Origin: Edaphovirga cremea
Lineage (GTDB): Bacteria; Pseudomonadota; Gammaproteobacteria; Enterobacterales; Enterobacteriaceae
DNA length: 64,000 nucleotides
Direction: 5' to 3'
NCBI RefSeq assembly: GCF_003332275.1
Contig: NZ_QOVA01000007.1
Coordinates: 62,001-126,000 of the forward strand
This document shows positions 9,181 through 18,461 of the stretch, in pieces. The translations under genes and the position numbers were made by a program. Position 1 is the stretch's first letter. Every line of letters starts with the position of its first letter. Under the pieces are notes generated by a model that saw only the letters and a program-made list of their open reading frames with translations, searched no databases and had not been told where the DNA came from.

Positions 9181-9196
9181 TTCTCCCTCCTTATAA

Positions 9197-9208
9197 TTAG
9201 CATGCTAA
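9197..9208. promoter_or_regulatory. SlyA operator, perfect palindrome
   Basis: TTAGCATGCTAA is a perfect 12-bp palindrome (14 bp with flanking A and T) one base away from the SlyA consensus TTAGCAAGCTAA. It lies in the slyA-ydhI gap just upstream of slyA, placed for autorepression and possibly for control of ydhI. Confidence 0.7.
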
Positions 9209-9363
9209 TATTACACCCCAGAGTTTAGCCTATTTTGAGGATTTAACCTCCCAAATTCAATTCCCTATATAATGAACAGCAAGATTCGCGGACTCACTGC
9301 AAAAATACCTTATAATCATCCCGCGTTTTGTTCTGTTAATATTCGCCTCTAGGAATAAATACT

Positions 9364-9600
9364 GTGAATGCATTATGGTTCAGCAATGGCGCGGCCCTGA
9401 GGGATCTGGTGTTCGGCGCATCGCTCTATTTCCCACCCATTTTCAAAGCGTTCTTGCTTGGGCTGCTGCTGTGGCTGGTCATACACCACCTGCTGCGTGA
9501 TTGGATCTATTCTGGCGAAGTTTGGCATCCGATGCTTATGGATTTATCTATTTTCGTGATAAGCGTCAGCACTTCTTTGTGGATTTTGACCCGCTGGTAA
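9364..9600 (+). CDS. ydhI: DUF1656 small membrane protein YdhI (AaeX-like)
   Basis: 78 residues with two membrane segments (about 22-45, [21 protein letters not shown], and about 57-75). DUF1656 proteins are the small partner of tripartite AaeXAB-type efflux pumps together with an HlyD-family adaptor and an FUSC-family inner-membrane protein, both of which follow here. The start is GTG, 5-8 bases after a weak AGGAA. In E. coli ydhIJK is a likely SlyA-linked operon divergent from slyA, and the same layout is seen here. Confidence 0.9.
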   Translation: MNALWFSNGAALRDLVFGASLYFPPIFKAFLLGLLLWLVIHHLLRDWIYSGEVWHPMLMDLSIFVISVSTSLWILTRW

Positions 9601-9626
9601 CATTTTCTTCTCGTGGAAAAGTCAGA

Positions 9627-12527
9627 ATGATACTTAAAACAATTAAATATTTCTCAACTATCCTGATTTTGGCGGTCGCTCTGGTAGCAGGATGGTGGCT
9701 CTGGAACTACTACATGCAATCTCCCTGGACGCGGGATGGCAAAGTTCGCGCCGAACTGGTGAACATTACACCAGAGGTTTCTGGCCGAATTACCGCAATC
9801 AATGTCCACGACAACCAATTCGTGAAATCTGGCGGCCTGTTGTTCACACTCGATCCAGAACCTTTTCACATCGCCCTGAGCAACGCCGAGGCTGCCGTCG
9901 CCAAAGCCGAATCCGATCTGGAAAAAGCCAATCATGAAGCAGCCAGACGCCGCAATTTGCCGAATAATGTTATCTCCGCCGAATCACTCGATGAATCCAA
10001 CCTGTCTGCCAAATCCATGTTGGCCCAGTACAAAGCCGCACAGGCCAATCTGGAGCAGGCGCGCTGGAATTTGAGCAAAACGCGCATTTATGCCCCGACC
10101 GATGGCTATATCACCAATTTGCAAACGCGTCAGGGCAACTACGCCACGGCAGGTACGCCGCTGGTGGCGCTGGTTGATCTGCACTCGTTCTACGTCATGG
10201 GATATTTTGAAGAAACCAAATTGCGGCATATCCGCATCGGTGATTATGCCGATATCACTCTTTACAACGGAAATGTTCCCCTGCAAGGCCGCGTTGAGAG
10301 CATCGGGCGGGCGGTTTACGATCAAAGCGTCGACAATGCCAGCGACATGCTGATGGACGTGAAGCCCAATGTACCCTGGGTACGTCTGGCACAACGGGTT
10401 CCGGTGCGGATCAAGCTGGAAAATGTCCCTGCTGACGTGATGCTCGTCGCCGGTACACCTGTACGATATCAATTCGTCACTGAGGTCAGGGACGTGAAGC
10501 TGAGCTGGCTGGAATGGAAGCAAAGTCCGTGGGGTAAAGCCACATCCGGGCAATGGCGCTATGCGTTGCGCAATTCCATCGCCATGTGCCTGGCCCTGTG
10601 GGTGGCATTTGCCCTGCAATTGGATGAACCGACCTGGGCACTGACTTCCGCCGCCGTGGTCAGTTTCCCGACCGTCGGCGGTGTCATCAGCAAAAGTATT
10701 GGCCGGGTGATCGGCAGTCTGATGGGGGCCGCAGCCTCGATCATCATCGCTGGCCACTGCCTCAACGATCCATGGCTCTTCACGCTGTTTATCGCCTCGT
10801 GGCTCGCACTTTGTACTTTTATCTCCAACCACTACCAGAATAACGTCTCCTACGCATTCGCGCTGGCGGGATACACCGCCGCCATCATCGCCTTCTCCAC
10901 CGTTGATGTGACCGACACCCAGCAAATCTGGGACATTGCGCAGGCCAGGGTATGCGAGGTCATCACCGGGATTTTATGTGGTGGCCTGATGATGATGATT
11001 TTGCCCAGCACCTCCGATGGCAGCGCCCTGCTCACGTCGTTGCGCACTATGCATATCCGCCTGCTGGAACATGCTGAATTGCTCTGGCAGCCTGAGATCA
11101 GTCACCGTATCCGAGTCTCACACGAAGGGGTTATCGGCCAGATTCTGACCATGAATGTGCTGCGTATCCAGGCATTCTGGAGCCATTACCGACTTCGTCG
11201 GCAAAACAACATACTGAATTTTCTGCTGCACCAGCACTTGACGTTGACCAGCGTGATCTCCAGTTTGCGGCGCATGTTGCTGAACTGGCCGAATCCGCCG
11301 GAGAATTTACCCGATATCCTGAAAGTGCTGTTTGCCGAACTGCGCCAGCCCAATACCAATAAATACCAGTTGGCAAAAATACTGCAAAAAATTGCGCCGC
11401 ATGACGATGGCGATTACCGTCACCGGGCTTTCTGGCTGCGTCTGCGTCACTTCTGCTGGCTCTATCTGCAAAGCGATCGTTGGTTGAAGCGGGTGGAAAA
11501 TGCGTCCCCGGTCAGCGAGTTCAATCCGCCGAAAGTCACGAAACTCGCGCGTCATACCGATACCTACGAAGCCGCCTATAACGGCCTGCGGACTTTCCTG
11601 TGTATCGTTTTGGGTTGCGCCTACTGGATCAATACGCAATGGGACGCGGGCAGTGCCGGTTTGACGCTGGTGGCGATCAGTTGCGTGCTCTATTCCTCCA
11701 CACCCTCACCCATCAACAGCATCACCACGCTATTGAAAGCGATGATCGTGCTGTCGATAACTGCATTTATCGTTAAATTTGGCCTGCTGATCCAAATCAG
11801 CGATCTGTGGGTTTTTCTCTGTTTTTTACTGCCCGTATTGATCACCATGCAGATGCTGAAGCTACAGAATCCGCGTAATGCCGCGTTATGGGGGCAACTG
11901 ATCGTGTTCATGGGCTCCTTTTTGTCGCTGACCAACCCGCCCGTTTATGACTATCAGACATTTATCAACGACAGTCTGGCAAAAATCGCCGGTGTCCTGC
12001 TGGCCTGTCTCGCTTTCCAAATCCTGCGTCCCAGTTCTGACCTGCGTAAAAGCCGCCGGTTGATTCGCGCTTTGCGCCGGGACTTTATCGATCAATTGAG
12101 CCGCAAACCGCAACTCAGCCAGACCCGCTTTGAGTCACTGATCTACCACCGAATCAGCCAGTTGAACCAAAGTCAGGATCAGCTATCACGTACCTGGCTG
12201 CTGCGCTGGGGCGTGGTGCTGCTCAATTGCAGCCATATCGTGTGGCAATTGCGCGAATGGCAGACGCGTTCGGACCCCCTGTCGGTAGTCCGCGACGTCT
12301 GTATCCATTGCCTGAAAGGGATCATGACCGAGCGTGGTGTCAGTCACCAGAATCTGGATGCCAGTTTGCAAGAACTACAGCGGATGAGTGATATTCTGGC
12401 ACGCCATCCCGATCAGGCTGCACGCGATCTGGCTGGGGTGATCTGGCGTCTTTATTGTTCATTGTCACAACTGCAGCAGGCTATTTCAGTCGATGACAGT
12501 GTGGTTATGAATAAAGTGTGGTTGTGA
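9627..12527 (+). CDS. Fused YdhJ-YdhK efflux protein (HlyD adaptor + FUSC permease)
   Basis: 966 residues in one open frame. Residues 1-289 match YdhJ: one N-terminal membrane anchor ([18 protein letters not shown]), the lipoyl/barrel-sandwich halves with PEVSGRI and [18 protein letters not shown]. Residues 290-966 match YdhK of the fusaric-acid-resistance (FUSC) family: two clusters of membrane helices (about 315-450 and 660-810) with the family block [19 protein letters not shown], and cytoplasmic domains. In E. coli these are two proteins (285 and 670 residues). The junction keeps traces of two genes: an out-of-frame TGA at 10481-10483 and an in-frame GTG at 10494 preceded by GAGG, within one residue of the E. 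coli YdhK start. So it is either a true fusion, an in-frame pair with internal initiation, or a one-base error. The pump probably exports aromatic compounds across the envelope. Confidence 0.85.
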   Translation: MILKTIKYFSTILILAVALVAGWWLWNYYMQSPWTRDGKVRAELVNITPEVSGRITAINVHDNQFVKSGGLLFTLDPEPFHIALSNAEAAVAKAESDLEKANHEAARRRNLPNNVISAESLDESNLSAKSMLAQYKAAQANLEQARWNLSKTRIYAPTDGYITNLQTRQGNYATAGTPLVALVDLHSFYVMGYFEETKLRHIRIGDYADITLYNGNVPLQGRVESIGRAVYDQSVDNASDMLMDVKPNVPWVRLAQRVPVRIKLENVPADVMLVAGTPVRYQFVTEVRDVKLSWLEWKQSPWGKATSGQWRYALRNSIAMCLALWVAFALQLDEPTWALTSAAVVSFPTVGGVISKSIGRVIGSLMGAAASIIIAGHCLNDPWLFTLFIASWLALCTFISNHYQNNVSYAFALAGYTAAIIAFSTVDVTDTQQIWDIAQARVCEVITGILCGGLMMMILPSTSDGSALLTSLRTMHIRLLEHAELLWQPEISHRIRVSHEGVIGQILTMNVLRIQAFWSHYRLRRQNNILNFLLHQHLTLTSVISSLRRMLLNWPNPPENLPDILKVLFAELRQPNTNKYQLAKILQKIAPHDDGDYRHRAFWLRLRHFCWLYLQSDRWLKRVENASPVSEFNPPKVTKLARHTDTYEAAYNGLRTFLCIVLGCAYWINTQWDAGSAGLTLVAISCVLYSSTPSPINSITTLLKAMIVLSITAFIVKFGLLIQISDLWVFLCFLLPVLITMQMLKLQNPRNAALWGQLIVFMGSFLSLTNPPVYDYQTFINDSLAKIAGVLLACLAFQILRPSSDLRKSRRLIRALRRDFIDQLSRKPQLSQTRFESLIYHRISQLNQSQDQLSRTWLLRWGVVLLNCSHIVWQLREWQTRSDPLSVVRDVCIHCLKGIMTERGVSHQNLDASLQELQRMSDILARHPDQAARDLAGVIWRLYCSLSQLQQAISVDDSVVMNKVWL

Positions 12528-12531
12528 ATAA
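12498..12531 (+). repeat. 17-bp tandem duplication at the ydhJK stop codon
   Basis: The unit AGTGTGGTTATGAATAA (12498-12514) is repeated as AGTGTGGTTGTGAATAA (12515-12531), with AGTGT beginning a third copy. The single A-to-G difference creates the TGA stop of the preceding gene in this frame. Confidence 0.85.
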
Positions 12532-12559
12532 AGTGTCGTAGCACATAAATAGCGTAAAT

Positions 12560-12587
12560 AATAACCCCGTTAATCAACGGGGTTAGG
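12560..12587. terminator. Hairpin between convergent ydhJK and sodC
   Basis: AACCCCGTT (12563-12571) pairs with AACGGGGTT (12576-12584) around a four-base loop. T-rich sequence follows leftward (TATTATTTA), so it fits the sodC end best, and may also block rightward transcription. Confidence 0.65.
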
Positions 12588-12607
12588 CATTGCTTGTGAG
12601 TCGGGTG

Positions 12608-13129
12608 TTAAATCACGCCACAGGCGAAACGCTCTCCGCCCCCGCCCAAAGGTTTGGGCATATCTGCATGGTTGTCACCACCCGCATGGATCATGAGGGC
12701 TTTATTCTCGATTTCAGCGATTTTCTTCAGGCGTGGTGCAAGAACCGCATCGTTTGATGTGCCATCAGCATTGACATAAATCGCGGGCAGATCGCCCAGA
12801 TGTCCGGCTGCATAAGGCCCCAGATGTTTACCGGTCTTTTCTGGATCCAGGTGACCCCCTGCTGCCTGAGCCGCCACCTTTTTGCCATCTTTCATGGCCG
12901 CATCGCAACTGCCGTTTTCATGTACGTGAAAACCGTGGACGCCCGGTGGTAATGAGGTCAATTTAGGTGTGAACAGCAAACCATAGTCGGTTTCACTGAT
13001 AGTAATAGTACCGATCGGCTCTGGTTTTCCATCCGCAGTGACGCGATCCATCTTGACTTCTTTGGTGGCAGATTGCGCGGCTCCACAAATAAGAAGACCC
13101 GTCATCACTAGCCAGGGAAGATGTTTCAT
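12608..13129 (-). CDS. sodC: Periplasmic Cu/Zn superoxide dismutase
   Basis: 173 residues with a Sec signal peptide (cleavage after GAAQSA near 21). It dismutates superoxide to peroxide in the periplasm. Copper ligands are in GFHVHENGSC (about 65-74) and the last ligand in MIHAGGDNH; zinc ligands are in GGHLDPEKTGKHLGPYAAGHLGD. The two disulfide Cys (GSCDAA and ERFACGVI) and the C-terminal Arg of the active site (GGGERFACG) are present. It is monocistronic, facing ydhJK across a terminator. Confidence 0.97.
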   Translation of the reverse strand: MKHLPWLVMTGLLICGAAQSATKEVKMDRVTADGKPEPIGTITISETDYGLLFTPKLTSLPPGVHGFHVHENGSCDAAMKDGKKVAAQAAGGHLDPEKTGKHLGPYAAGHLGDLPAIYVNADGTSNDAVLAPRLKKIAEIENKALMIHAGGDNHADMPKPLGGGGERFACGVI

Positions 13130-13270
13130 AATGCCTCCATTGCTCTATGTTTTGGAGCCCTTAGTATAGAAGAGGCCAGAGCGGAAGACAGATCGAAAGG
13201 GAGTTTATCGGGCGAGAGTCACATTCTACCCTCTCCCGGCAGCCCATTTTGATGAAAATGCGTCGCTTAA

Positions 13271-14167
13271 TTATGGAACATCGTAACCCAACGCCGCTTT
13301 ACGAATGCGAAACCACTGCTGACGCGTCAGGCTCAGTGATAATGCGCGATGCGCCGAGCGTATCCGTTCAATTTTGCCGGAACCGATGATCGGCAGCGGT
13401 GAACTCGGCAGACGCATAACCCACGCATACACCACCTGCTCAATATTGTCAGCGCCAATCTCTTCTGCGACAGCGTGCAACTCATCGCGCAAAGGTTGGA
13501 ACCCGGCATCATTGAACAGACGCCCACCGCCGAGGCAGGACCAGGCCATCGGCTTGATGCGCAGTTGCTGGCAGAGATCCAGCGTACCATCAAGAATCGC
13601 GGGCTGATGGAGCGGCGAAATCTCCACCTGATTGGTCGCCAATGGGAAAGGCAAACGTGATTGCAGCAGGTTGAACTGCGCCGGGGTGAAATTGGATACC
13701 CCAAAATGACGGACTTTGCCGCTTTGATGCAACTGGGTAAAGGCTTCAGCCACTTCATCGGCATCCATCAACGGATCGGGACGATGTATCAGCAGCAGAT
13801 CGAGAGCGTCAATATGCAGATTGGTCAGCGATTTCTCGGCACTGGCAATAATGTATTGGCTATCGGTGATGTAATGACCCAGGGCATTTTCGGCTTTGGC
13901 CGTGGTGGCGATGCCACATTTACTGACCACTTGCAGTTGATCGCGTAATTCTGGTTTCAGCTTTATCGCCTCTCCAAACGCGTGCTCACACTGATAGCCA
14001 CCGTAAATATCGGCATGGTCAACCGTTGTAATGCCCAACTCCAGGTGCTGCTGGATAAAGGTCAACAACGCCTGCGGCGTCATATTCCATTCCATCAAAC
14101 GCCAGTAACCACAAATCATGCTCGAAAATTCAGGGCCTTGCACAGAGACTTGGCTGCGTTGCTTCAT
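13271..14167 (-). CDS. ydhF: Aldo-keto reductase YdhF
   Basis: 298 residues, the E. coli YdhF length. NADPH-dependent oxidoreductase of the AKR family with an alpha/beta barrel. Catalytic-tetrad motifs are visible: TTVDHADIYGGYQCE (Asp and Tyr near 45-52), VSKCGIATTA (Lys), and LLLIHRPDPLMDADEV (His). The C-terminal cofactor segment LPIIGSGKIERIRSA is conserved, and the tail RIRKAALGYDVP is identical to E. coli YdhF. Physiological substrate unknown. ATG 14167 is chosen for its GAGGA ribosome-binding site and homology; the 28 upstream in-frame codons are unsupported. Confidence 0.95.
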   Translation of the reverse strand: MKQRSQVSVQGPEFSSMICGYWRLMEWNMTPQALLTFIQQHLELGITTVDHADIYGGYQCEHAFGEAIKLKPELRDQLQVVSKCGIATTAKAENALGHYITDSQYIIASAEKSLTNLHIDALDLLLIHRPDPLMDADEVAEAFTQLHQSGKVRHFGVSNFTPAQFNLLQSRLPFPLATNQVEISPLHQPAILDGTLDLCQQLRIKPMAWSCLGGGRLFNDAGFQPLRDELHAVAEEIGADNIEQVVYAWVMRLPSSPLPIIGSGKIERIRSAHRALSLSLTRQQWFRIRKAALGYDVP

Positions 14168-14302
14168 GTAGGATTCCTCGGTTGATCTTCTCCGCCAAGA
14201 ATACACAACTGGACCTGACAGCAGAAATTTAAATTGTCCCGGGGGCGACAAAATAAGTAAGTAATGATGAAAACCTACCGGACAGTTTTTAAAATCAAGG
14301 GG

Positions 14303-14542
14303 TTAAAACAGAGAGGGCTGTTCTGGGGCGGGATCGTCGATCTTTTTGGCGGCACGTTGCAGACGCAACCAACGCTGGTGGCATAAATGCAAAACCCGGC
14401 GTTTTTCAGCATCGGTCATTTTCATCCAGCCAAAGCGCTCATCGCGACTGCGCAGGCAGCCTCGACAGTAGCCTCTTTCATCGGCCTGACAAATGCCGCG
14501 GCAAGGACTGGGGATGTCAAAAAACTCAAGTTGCTCTGCCAC
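14303..14542 (-). CDS. ydhL: DUF1289 small cysteine-rich protein YdhL
   Basis: 79 residues, same length as E. coli YdhL. Four cysteines in SPCRGICQADERGYCRGC (about 13-30) form a small metal-binding site of the DUF1289 family, often found beside oxidoreductases; function unknown. The ending EQPSLF is identical to E. coli. The start is GTG at 14542 (GGAGG just upstream); the longer frame to 14623 runs into the control region of nemR and is not conserved. It is divergent from nemR. Confidence 0.92.
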   Translation of the reverse strand: MAEQLEFFDIPSPCRGICQADERGYCRGCLRSRDERFGWMKMTDAEKRRVLHLCHQRWLRLQRAAKKIDDPAPEQPSLF

Positions 14543-14747
14543 AACGCCTCCACGTTCACCGTAGATCTCATTGAAGATGCATTTTTGCTGACTGGCAAGT
14601 ATTTTGCGCCATCGAGACCACAATTTGCGCCCGTTGCCTCTATTCCACTATTGTTCCACTATGCCGTGAAAATCCGATCGGATCGCCTCTGGTCGCGTAT
14701 ATCTCCGTCAGCATCTCTGATTATCTCAGACTGTCCGCTTTTTTTTC

Positions 14748-14776
14748 TTGACCTAGACCGATCGGTCTATTACGCT
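14748..14776 (+). promoter_or_regulatory. nemR promoter with NemR box
   Basis: TAGACCGATCGGTCTA (14754-14769) is a perfect 16-bp palindrome fitting the published NemR box TAGACC-N4-GGTCTA. It fills the spacer between a -35 TTGACC (14748-14753) and a weak -10 TACGCT (14771-14776, 17-bp spacing), so bound NemR would block RNA polymerase. The predicted start lies only a few bases from the nemR ATG, hinting at a leaderless or nearly leaderless message. Confidence 0.8.
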
Positions 14777-14783
14777 TTGTCCT

Positions 14784-15398
14784 ATGAACAAACAACTGCA
14801 ATCACATCCTCACGTCGATACGCGTGAACATCTGCTCGCCACTGGCGAAGAACTGAGTCTGAGACTCGGCTTTACCGGTATGGGGCTAACCGAGCTTTTG
14901 AAAACCGCGGGCGTGCCTAAAGGCTCTTTCTATCACTACTTCCGATCCAAGGAAGCCTTTGGTGAGGCGATGTTGCAGCGCTATTTTGACTGTTATGACA
15001 AGCAGCTTGCGACGCTTTTCAGCGATAAACAGCGCGATCAGCGCCAGCATTTGCTGTCGTACTATGCACAATCCATTACCAACTATTGTCACAGCGAATG
15101 CCATAACGCCTGTCTGGCGGTCAAGCTCTCCGCTGAGGTCAGCGATTTATCCGAGCCAATGCGTCATGCATTGGAACAAGGGACCGCCCGCATTATTGGG
15201 CGCTTGCAGGATGCACTTGAACAAGGGATCACCGAGCAGTCCCTGAGCATAGCCCTTAGCCCGGCAGCGACGGCGGAAACGCTGTACGCACTGTGGCTGG
15301 GTGCGTCGCTCCGGGCAAAAATCAAACGTTCCATTGCACCACTGAGCATCGCGCTGGAAGCCGTGGAACTGCTGCTGCCCCTAAACAGTAAGCCCTAA
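14784..15398 (+). CDS. nemR: TetR-family repressor NemR
   Basis: 204 residues. A redox-sensing repressor of nemA-gloA that is inactivated by electrophiles, methylglyoxal and hypochlorite through cysteine modification. The N-terminal helix-turn-helix is in LTELLKTAGVPKGSFYHYFRSKEAF (about 34-58). The sensor Cys corresponding to E. coli Cys106 is kept in NACLAVKLSAEV. No ribosome-binding site precedes the ATG. The C-terminal residues and the stop codon come from a 14-bp tandem duplication (15379-15406). It is followed by nemA after 125 bp. Confidence 0.94.
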   Translation: MNKQLQSHPHVDTREHLLATGEELSLRLGFTGMGLTELLKTAGVPKGSFYHYFRSKEAFGEAMLQRYFDCYDKQLATLFSDKQRDQRQHLLSYYAQSITNYCHSECHNACLAVKLSAEVSDLSEPMRHALEQGTARIIGRLQDALEQGITEQSLSIALSPAATAETLYALWLGASLRAKIKRSIAPLSIALEAVELLLPLNSKP

Positions 15399-15406
15399 AC
15401 AGTAAA
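15379..15406 (+). repeat. 14-bp tandem duplication at the nemR stop codon
   Basis: CCCTAAACAGTAAG (15379-15392) is directly followed by CCCTAAACAGTAAA (15393-15406). The first copy is read CCC CTA AAC AGT AAG in frame and the second supplies the stop CCC TAA, so the protein end LNSKP is made by the duplication. Confidence 0.85.
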
Positions 15407-15523
15407 TTTGCATCACGACGTTTTACTCTCGATTCGCCCGCGGGGACGGAAAGTTAGCACCCATTGGGTGGTAGTTTTACTCTCTACTAGTCGACCAGTC
15501 TATTTAAAGGAAACAGGACCACT

Positions 15524-16615
15524 ATGAGCAAACTCTTTTCCCCCATTACGGTTGGCGCAAAAACACTGCCAAACCGTATATTCATGGCTCCACTGACCCG
15601 CCTGCGCAGCATTGAACCAGGTGATATTCCTACGCCATTGATGGGCGAATATTACTCGCAGCGTGCCAGTTCAGGACTGATTGTGACGGAAGCAACTCAG
15701 ATATCCTTCCAGGCGAAAGGTTATGCGGGCGCACCGGGTTTACACACGCCGGAGCAGATCGCAGCGTGGAAGAAAATTACTGCGAAAGTCCATGAAAAAC
15801 AGGGGCATATCGCTGTGCAACTGTGGCACGTTGGCCGTATTTCCCACAAGAGCCTGCAACCGGGTCAGCAAGCGCCTGTCGCACCATCCGCCATTGCTGC
15901 CGAGACGCGTACTACGGTACGTGATGAAAAAGGCGACTGGGTACGTGTTCCTTGCTCCCTGCCACGCGCGCTGGAACTGAGTGAAATCCCAGGGATCGTT
16001 AATGATTTCCGTCAGGCGGCAGCCAATGCCGTTACCGCTGGCTTCGACTATATCGAACTGCATGCGGCCCATGGTTATTTGCTGCATCAGTTTATGTCAC
16101 CAGCGTCTAACGAACGTACCGACCAGTACGGCGGCAGTATTGAAAACCGCACCCGCCTGACCCTGGAAGTGGTTGACGCCACGGTTGCCGAAATTGGTGC
16201 CGATCGCGTCGGGATCCGCATTTCCCCGCTGGGTCCATTCAACGGCCTGGATAACGGTGAAGATCAGGAAGAAGCCGCGCTGTATTTGATTGAAGAATTG
16301 AATAAACGCAAACTGGCCTATCTGCACATTTCCGAACCGGACTGGGCAGGTGGCAAACCGTATTCCGAGCAGTTCCGTGACGCCGTCCGTGCCCGCTATC
16401 AGGGTGTGATTGTCGGAGCCGGTGCCTACACGGCCGAGAAAGGTGAAGAGCTGATGCAGAAAGGCTTCATCGATGCGGTCGCGTTCGGTCGCAGTTACAT
16501 CTCCAATCCGGATCTGGTTGAGCGCTTACAGCAACATGCCTCGCTGAACGAGCCTAAACCCGAGCTGTTCTACGGCGGCGGAGCCGAAGGTTATACGGAT
16601 TACCCTACCCTGTAA
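15524..16615 (+). CDS. nemA: N-ethylmaleimide reductase, Old Yellow Enzyme family
   Basis: 363 residues, an FMN alpha/beta barrel. It reduces activated C=C and nitro compounds (N-ethylmaleimide, nitro-aromatics, quinones) with NADPH and helps detoxify electrophiles. Family features are seen: [10 protein letters not shown] near the N-terminus, [11 protein letters not shown] (FMN and active-site contacts), [27 protein letters not shown] (substrate-binding pair and barrel strand), and the phosphate site [11 protein letters not shown]...[13 protein letters not shown]. Ribosome-binding AAAGGAAA precedes the ATG. Middle gene of nemR-nemA-gloA. Confidence 0.97.
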   Translation: MSKLFSPITVGAKTLPNRIFMAPLTRLRSIEPGDIPTPLMGEYYSQRASSGLIVTEATQISFQAKGYAGAPGLHTPEQIAAWKKITAKVHEKQGHIAVQLWHVGRISHKSLQPGQQAPVAPSAIAAETRTTVRDEKGDWVRVPCSLPRALELSEIPGIVNDFRQAAANAVTAGFDYIELHAAHGYLLHQFMSPASNERTDQYGGSIENRTRLTLEVVDATVAEIGADRVGIRISPLGPFNGLDNGEDQEEAALYLIEELNKRKLAYLHISEPDWAGGKPYSEQFRDAVRARYQGVIVGAGAYTAEKGEELMQKGFIDAVAFGRSYISNPDLVERLQQHASLNEPKPELFYGGGAEGYTDYPTL

Positions 16616-16641
16616 TTCTTTCGTTCGTTCTCATCTTGTAG

Positions 16642-16664
16642 AGGCCGCAACGCGCGGCCTTTGT
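16642..16664 (+). terminator. Hairpin after nemA
   Basis: AGGCCGC (16642-16648) pairs with GCGGCCT (16654-16660), followed only by TTTG, so it may be a weak terminator. A separate -10-like TATACT (16746-16751) lies before gloA, which fits partial independence of gloA. Confidence 0.4.
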
Positions 16665-16864
16665 AGATCCCGATGCATTGCCCCCGTCAGCGATCGGACA
16701 AGGGAGCGGAGCCAACGCCCCCTGCAATTTCAAGTACAAAGGGTATATACTGTAATGAAACCCTGTTTTAATCATACCGCATCCAACATCCGCTTCTGGC
16801 TCTGCATACGCGTGCCGAAGGCGATGATCCCTACTGCGGTTACAACTGACAACCAGAGGAAATT

Positions 16865-17272
16865 ATGCGCTTACTCCATACCATGATCCGCGTCGGTAAC
16901 CTTCAGCGTTCTATCGATTTCTATACCCAGGTATTAGGCATGCGCTTGCTGCGTACCAGCGAAAATACCGAGTACAAATACTCCCTGGCATTTGTGGGCT
17001 ATACCGAAGAGACCGAAGGTGCGGTGATCGAATTGACCTATAACTGGGGCGTCGAGAGCTATGATCACGGTAATGCGTTCGGCCATCTGGCGCTGGGCGT
17101 TGATGATGTGGCCGCGACTTGCGATCGGATTCGCAACGTCGGTGGTAAAGTGACCCGTGAAGCCGGTCCGGTCAAAGGCGGTACGACCATTATCGCTTTT
17201 GTGGAAGATCCGGATGGTTACAAAATTGAATTGATTGAGAATAAGCAGGCTGGTCAAGGTCTGGGGCATTAA
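16865..17272 (+). CDS. gloA: Lactoylglutathione lyase (glyoxalase I)
   Basis: 135 residues. It isomerises the methylglyoxal-glutathione hemithioacetal to S-lactoylglutathione in the cytosol; the bacterial form of this length is nickel dependent. Metal ligands are visible as His5 (RLLHTMI), the Glu in VIELTYNWG near 56, His74 (FGHLALGV) and the Glu of YKIELIENK near 122. Ribosome-binding AGAGGAA lies 6 bases upstream. It forms a functional group with NemR and NemA against reactive carbonyls. Confidence 0.98.
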   Translation: MRLLHTMIRVGNLQRSIDFYTQVLGMRLLRTSENTEYKYSLAFVGYTEETEGAVIELTYNWGVESYDHGNAFGHLALGVDDVAATCDRIRNVGGKVTREAGPVKGGTTIIAFVEDPDGYKIELIENKQAGQGLGH

Positions 17273-17280
17273 TTCTCTTC

Positions 17281-17307
17281 GGGCGCTTATATGCGCCCTT
17301 CTCTTTC
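17281..17307 (+). terminator. Terminator of gloA
   Basis: GGGCGC (17281-17286) and GCGCCC (17293-17298) flank TTATAT, followed by TTCTCTTT. It begins 9 bases after the gloA stop codon. Confidence 0.6.
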
Positions 17308-17382
17308 CCTGCAAAAATCCCTTCTGCAACCGGCTGTGAAATTTGCCATAATGCGCGCTGAATTCGATGAAGAAAAAAATCT

Positions 17383-18027
17383 ATGGCTGAAAATAGTGAT
17401 CTTAACGCCCTGAGTGGTCGTTTTCGTGGGTTTTATCCCGTTGTTATTGATGTAGAAACTGCAGGCTTCAACGCCAAGACAGATGCCATGCTCGAGATCG
17501 CGGCAATTACGCTGCGTATGGATGAACAAGGTTGGCTAGTGCGGGATGAAACATTGCATTTTCATGTCGACCCCTTTGAAGGTGCCCTGCTCCAACCTGA
17601 AGCGTTGGCGTTCAACGGCATCGACCCACATAACCCTTTGCGCGGTGCGGTCAGTGAATATGATGCGCTGCACGCCATCTTCAAAATGGTGCGCAAAGGT
17701 ATTAAAGATCAAAACTGTAATCGAGCCATTATTGTTGCGCACAACGCCAATTTCGATCACAGCTTTGTCATGGCGGCAGCCGATCGCGGTAGTTTGAAAC
17801 GAAACCCGTTCCATCCCTTTGCCACGTTTGACACTGCGGCATTGAGCGGTCTGGTACTGGGGCAAACCGTGCTGGCAAAAGCCTGTCTGACTGCAGGCAT
17901 CGAGTTCGACAGCACACAGGCACATTCAGCACTCTACGATACCGAGCAAACTGCCCTGCTGTTCTGCGAGTTGGTAAACCGCTGGAAGCGATTGGGCGGC
18001 TGGCCTCTGGCAATCGCCGAAGAGTAG
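17383..18027 (+). CDS. rnt: Ribonuclease T
   Basis: 214 residues. A 3'-to-5' exoribonuclease of the DEDDh class that matures tRNA and stable RNA 3' ends and trims DNA overhangs. ExoI is [11 protein letters not shown] (Asp and Glu near 23-25), ExoII is [14 protein letters not shown] near 117-126, and ExoIII is [12 protein letters not shown] near 181-190 with the catalytic His. Basic and aromatic residues of the nucleic-acid-binding patch are spread through the N-terminal third. In E. coli lhr follows rnt; here grxD follows directly across a terminator. Confidence 0.98.
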   Translation: MAENSDLNALSGRFRGFYPVVIDVETAGFNAKTDAMLEIAAITLRMDEQGWLVRDETLHFHVDPFEGALLQPEALAFNGIDPHNPLRGAVSEYDALHAIFKMVRKGIKDQNCNRAIIVAHNANFDHSFVMAAADRGSLKRNPFHPFATFDTAALSGLVLGQTVLAKACLTAGIEFDSTQAHSALYDTEQTALLFCELVNRWKRLGGWPLAIAEE

Positions 18028-18057
18028 ATGTGCCCGCTGAATTCGGGGCAAAATGTA

Positions 18058-18100
18058 AATCGGGCGACCCTAGTGGTCGCCCGATTGCATTTTATTTATT
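18058..18100. terminator. Bidirectional terminator between rnt and grxD
   Basis: A 12-bp perfect stem, AATCGGGCGACC (18058-18069) with GGTCGCCCGATT (18075-18086), loop CTAGT. T-rich tails lie on both sides (GCATTTTATTT rightward, TTTACATTTT leftward). Confidence 0.88.
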
Positions 18101-18113
18101 GGCGTGACGTGAC

Positions 18114-18461
18114 TCAGTTACCGCTGTTTTCTTCCTGAGATTTATATTTCTCTGCGGTCTCTTTAATCAGGGGCTGCAGTTCACCACGTTGGTACATTTC
18201 CATGATGATGTCGCACCCGCCAACCAACTCGCCATCGACCCACAACTGCGGGAACGTCGGCCAGTTAGCGTATTTCGGTAATTCGGCGCGGATATCCGGG
18301 TTCTGCAAAATATCGACATAGGCAAAGCGCTCGCCACAGGCAGAGAGTGCTTGTACAGCCTGCGCGGAGAAACCGCAGCTTGGCAATTTCGGTGAGCCTT
18401 TCATGTACAGCAGAATCGGGTTATCGGCGATCTGGGTCTGGATTTTTTCAATTGTCGTCAT
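18114..18461 (-). CDS. grxD: Monothiol glutaredoxin GrxD (Grx4)
   Basis: 115 residues. A CGFS-type glutaredoxin that holds a [2Fe-2S] cluster between two monomers and passes it to target proteins, working with BolA. The active site is KLPSCGFSAQ near 25-34; glutathione contacts are in WPTFPQLWVDGELVGGCDIIMEM. The iron-sulfur role links it in function to the suf operon later in the window. It is monocistronic. Confidence 0.98.
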   Translation of the reverse strand: MTTIEKIQTQIADNPILLYMKGSPKLPSCGFSAQAVQALSACGERFAYVDILQNPDIRAELPKYANWPTFPQLWVDGELVGGCDIIMEMYQRGELQPLIKETAEKYKSQEENSGN

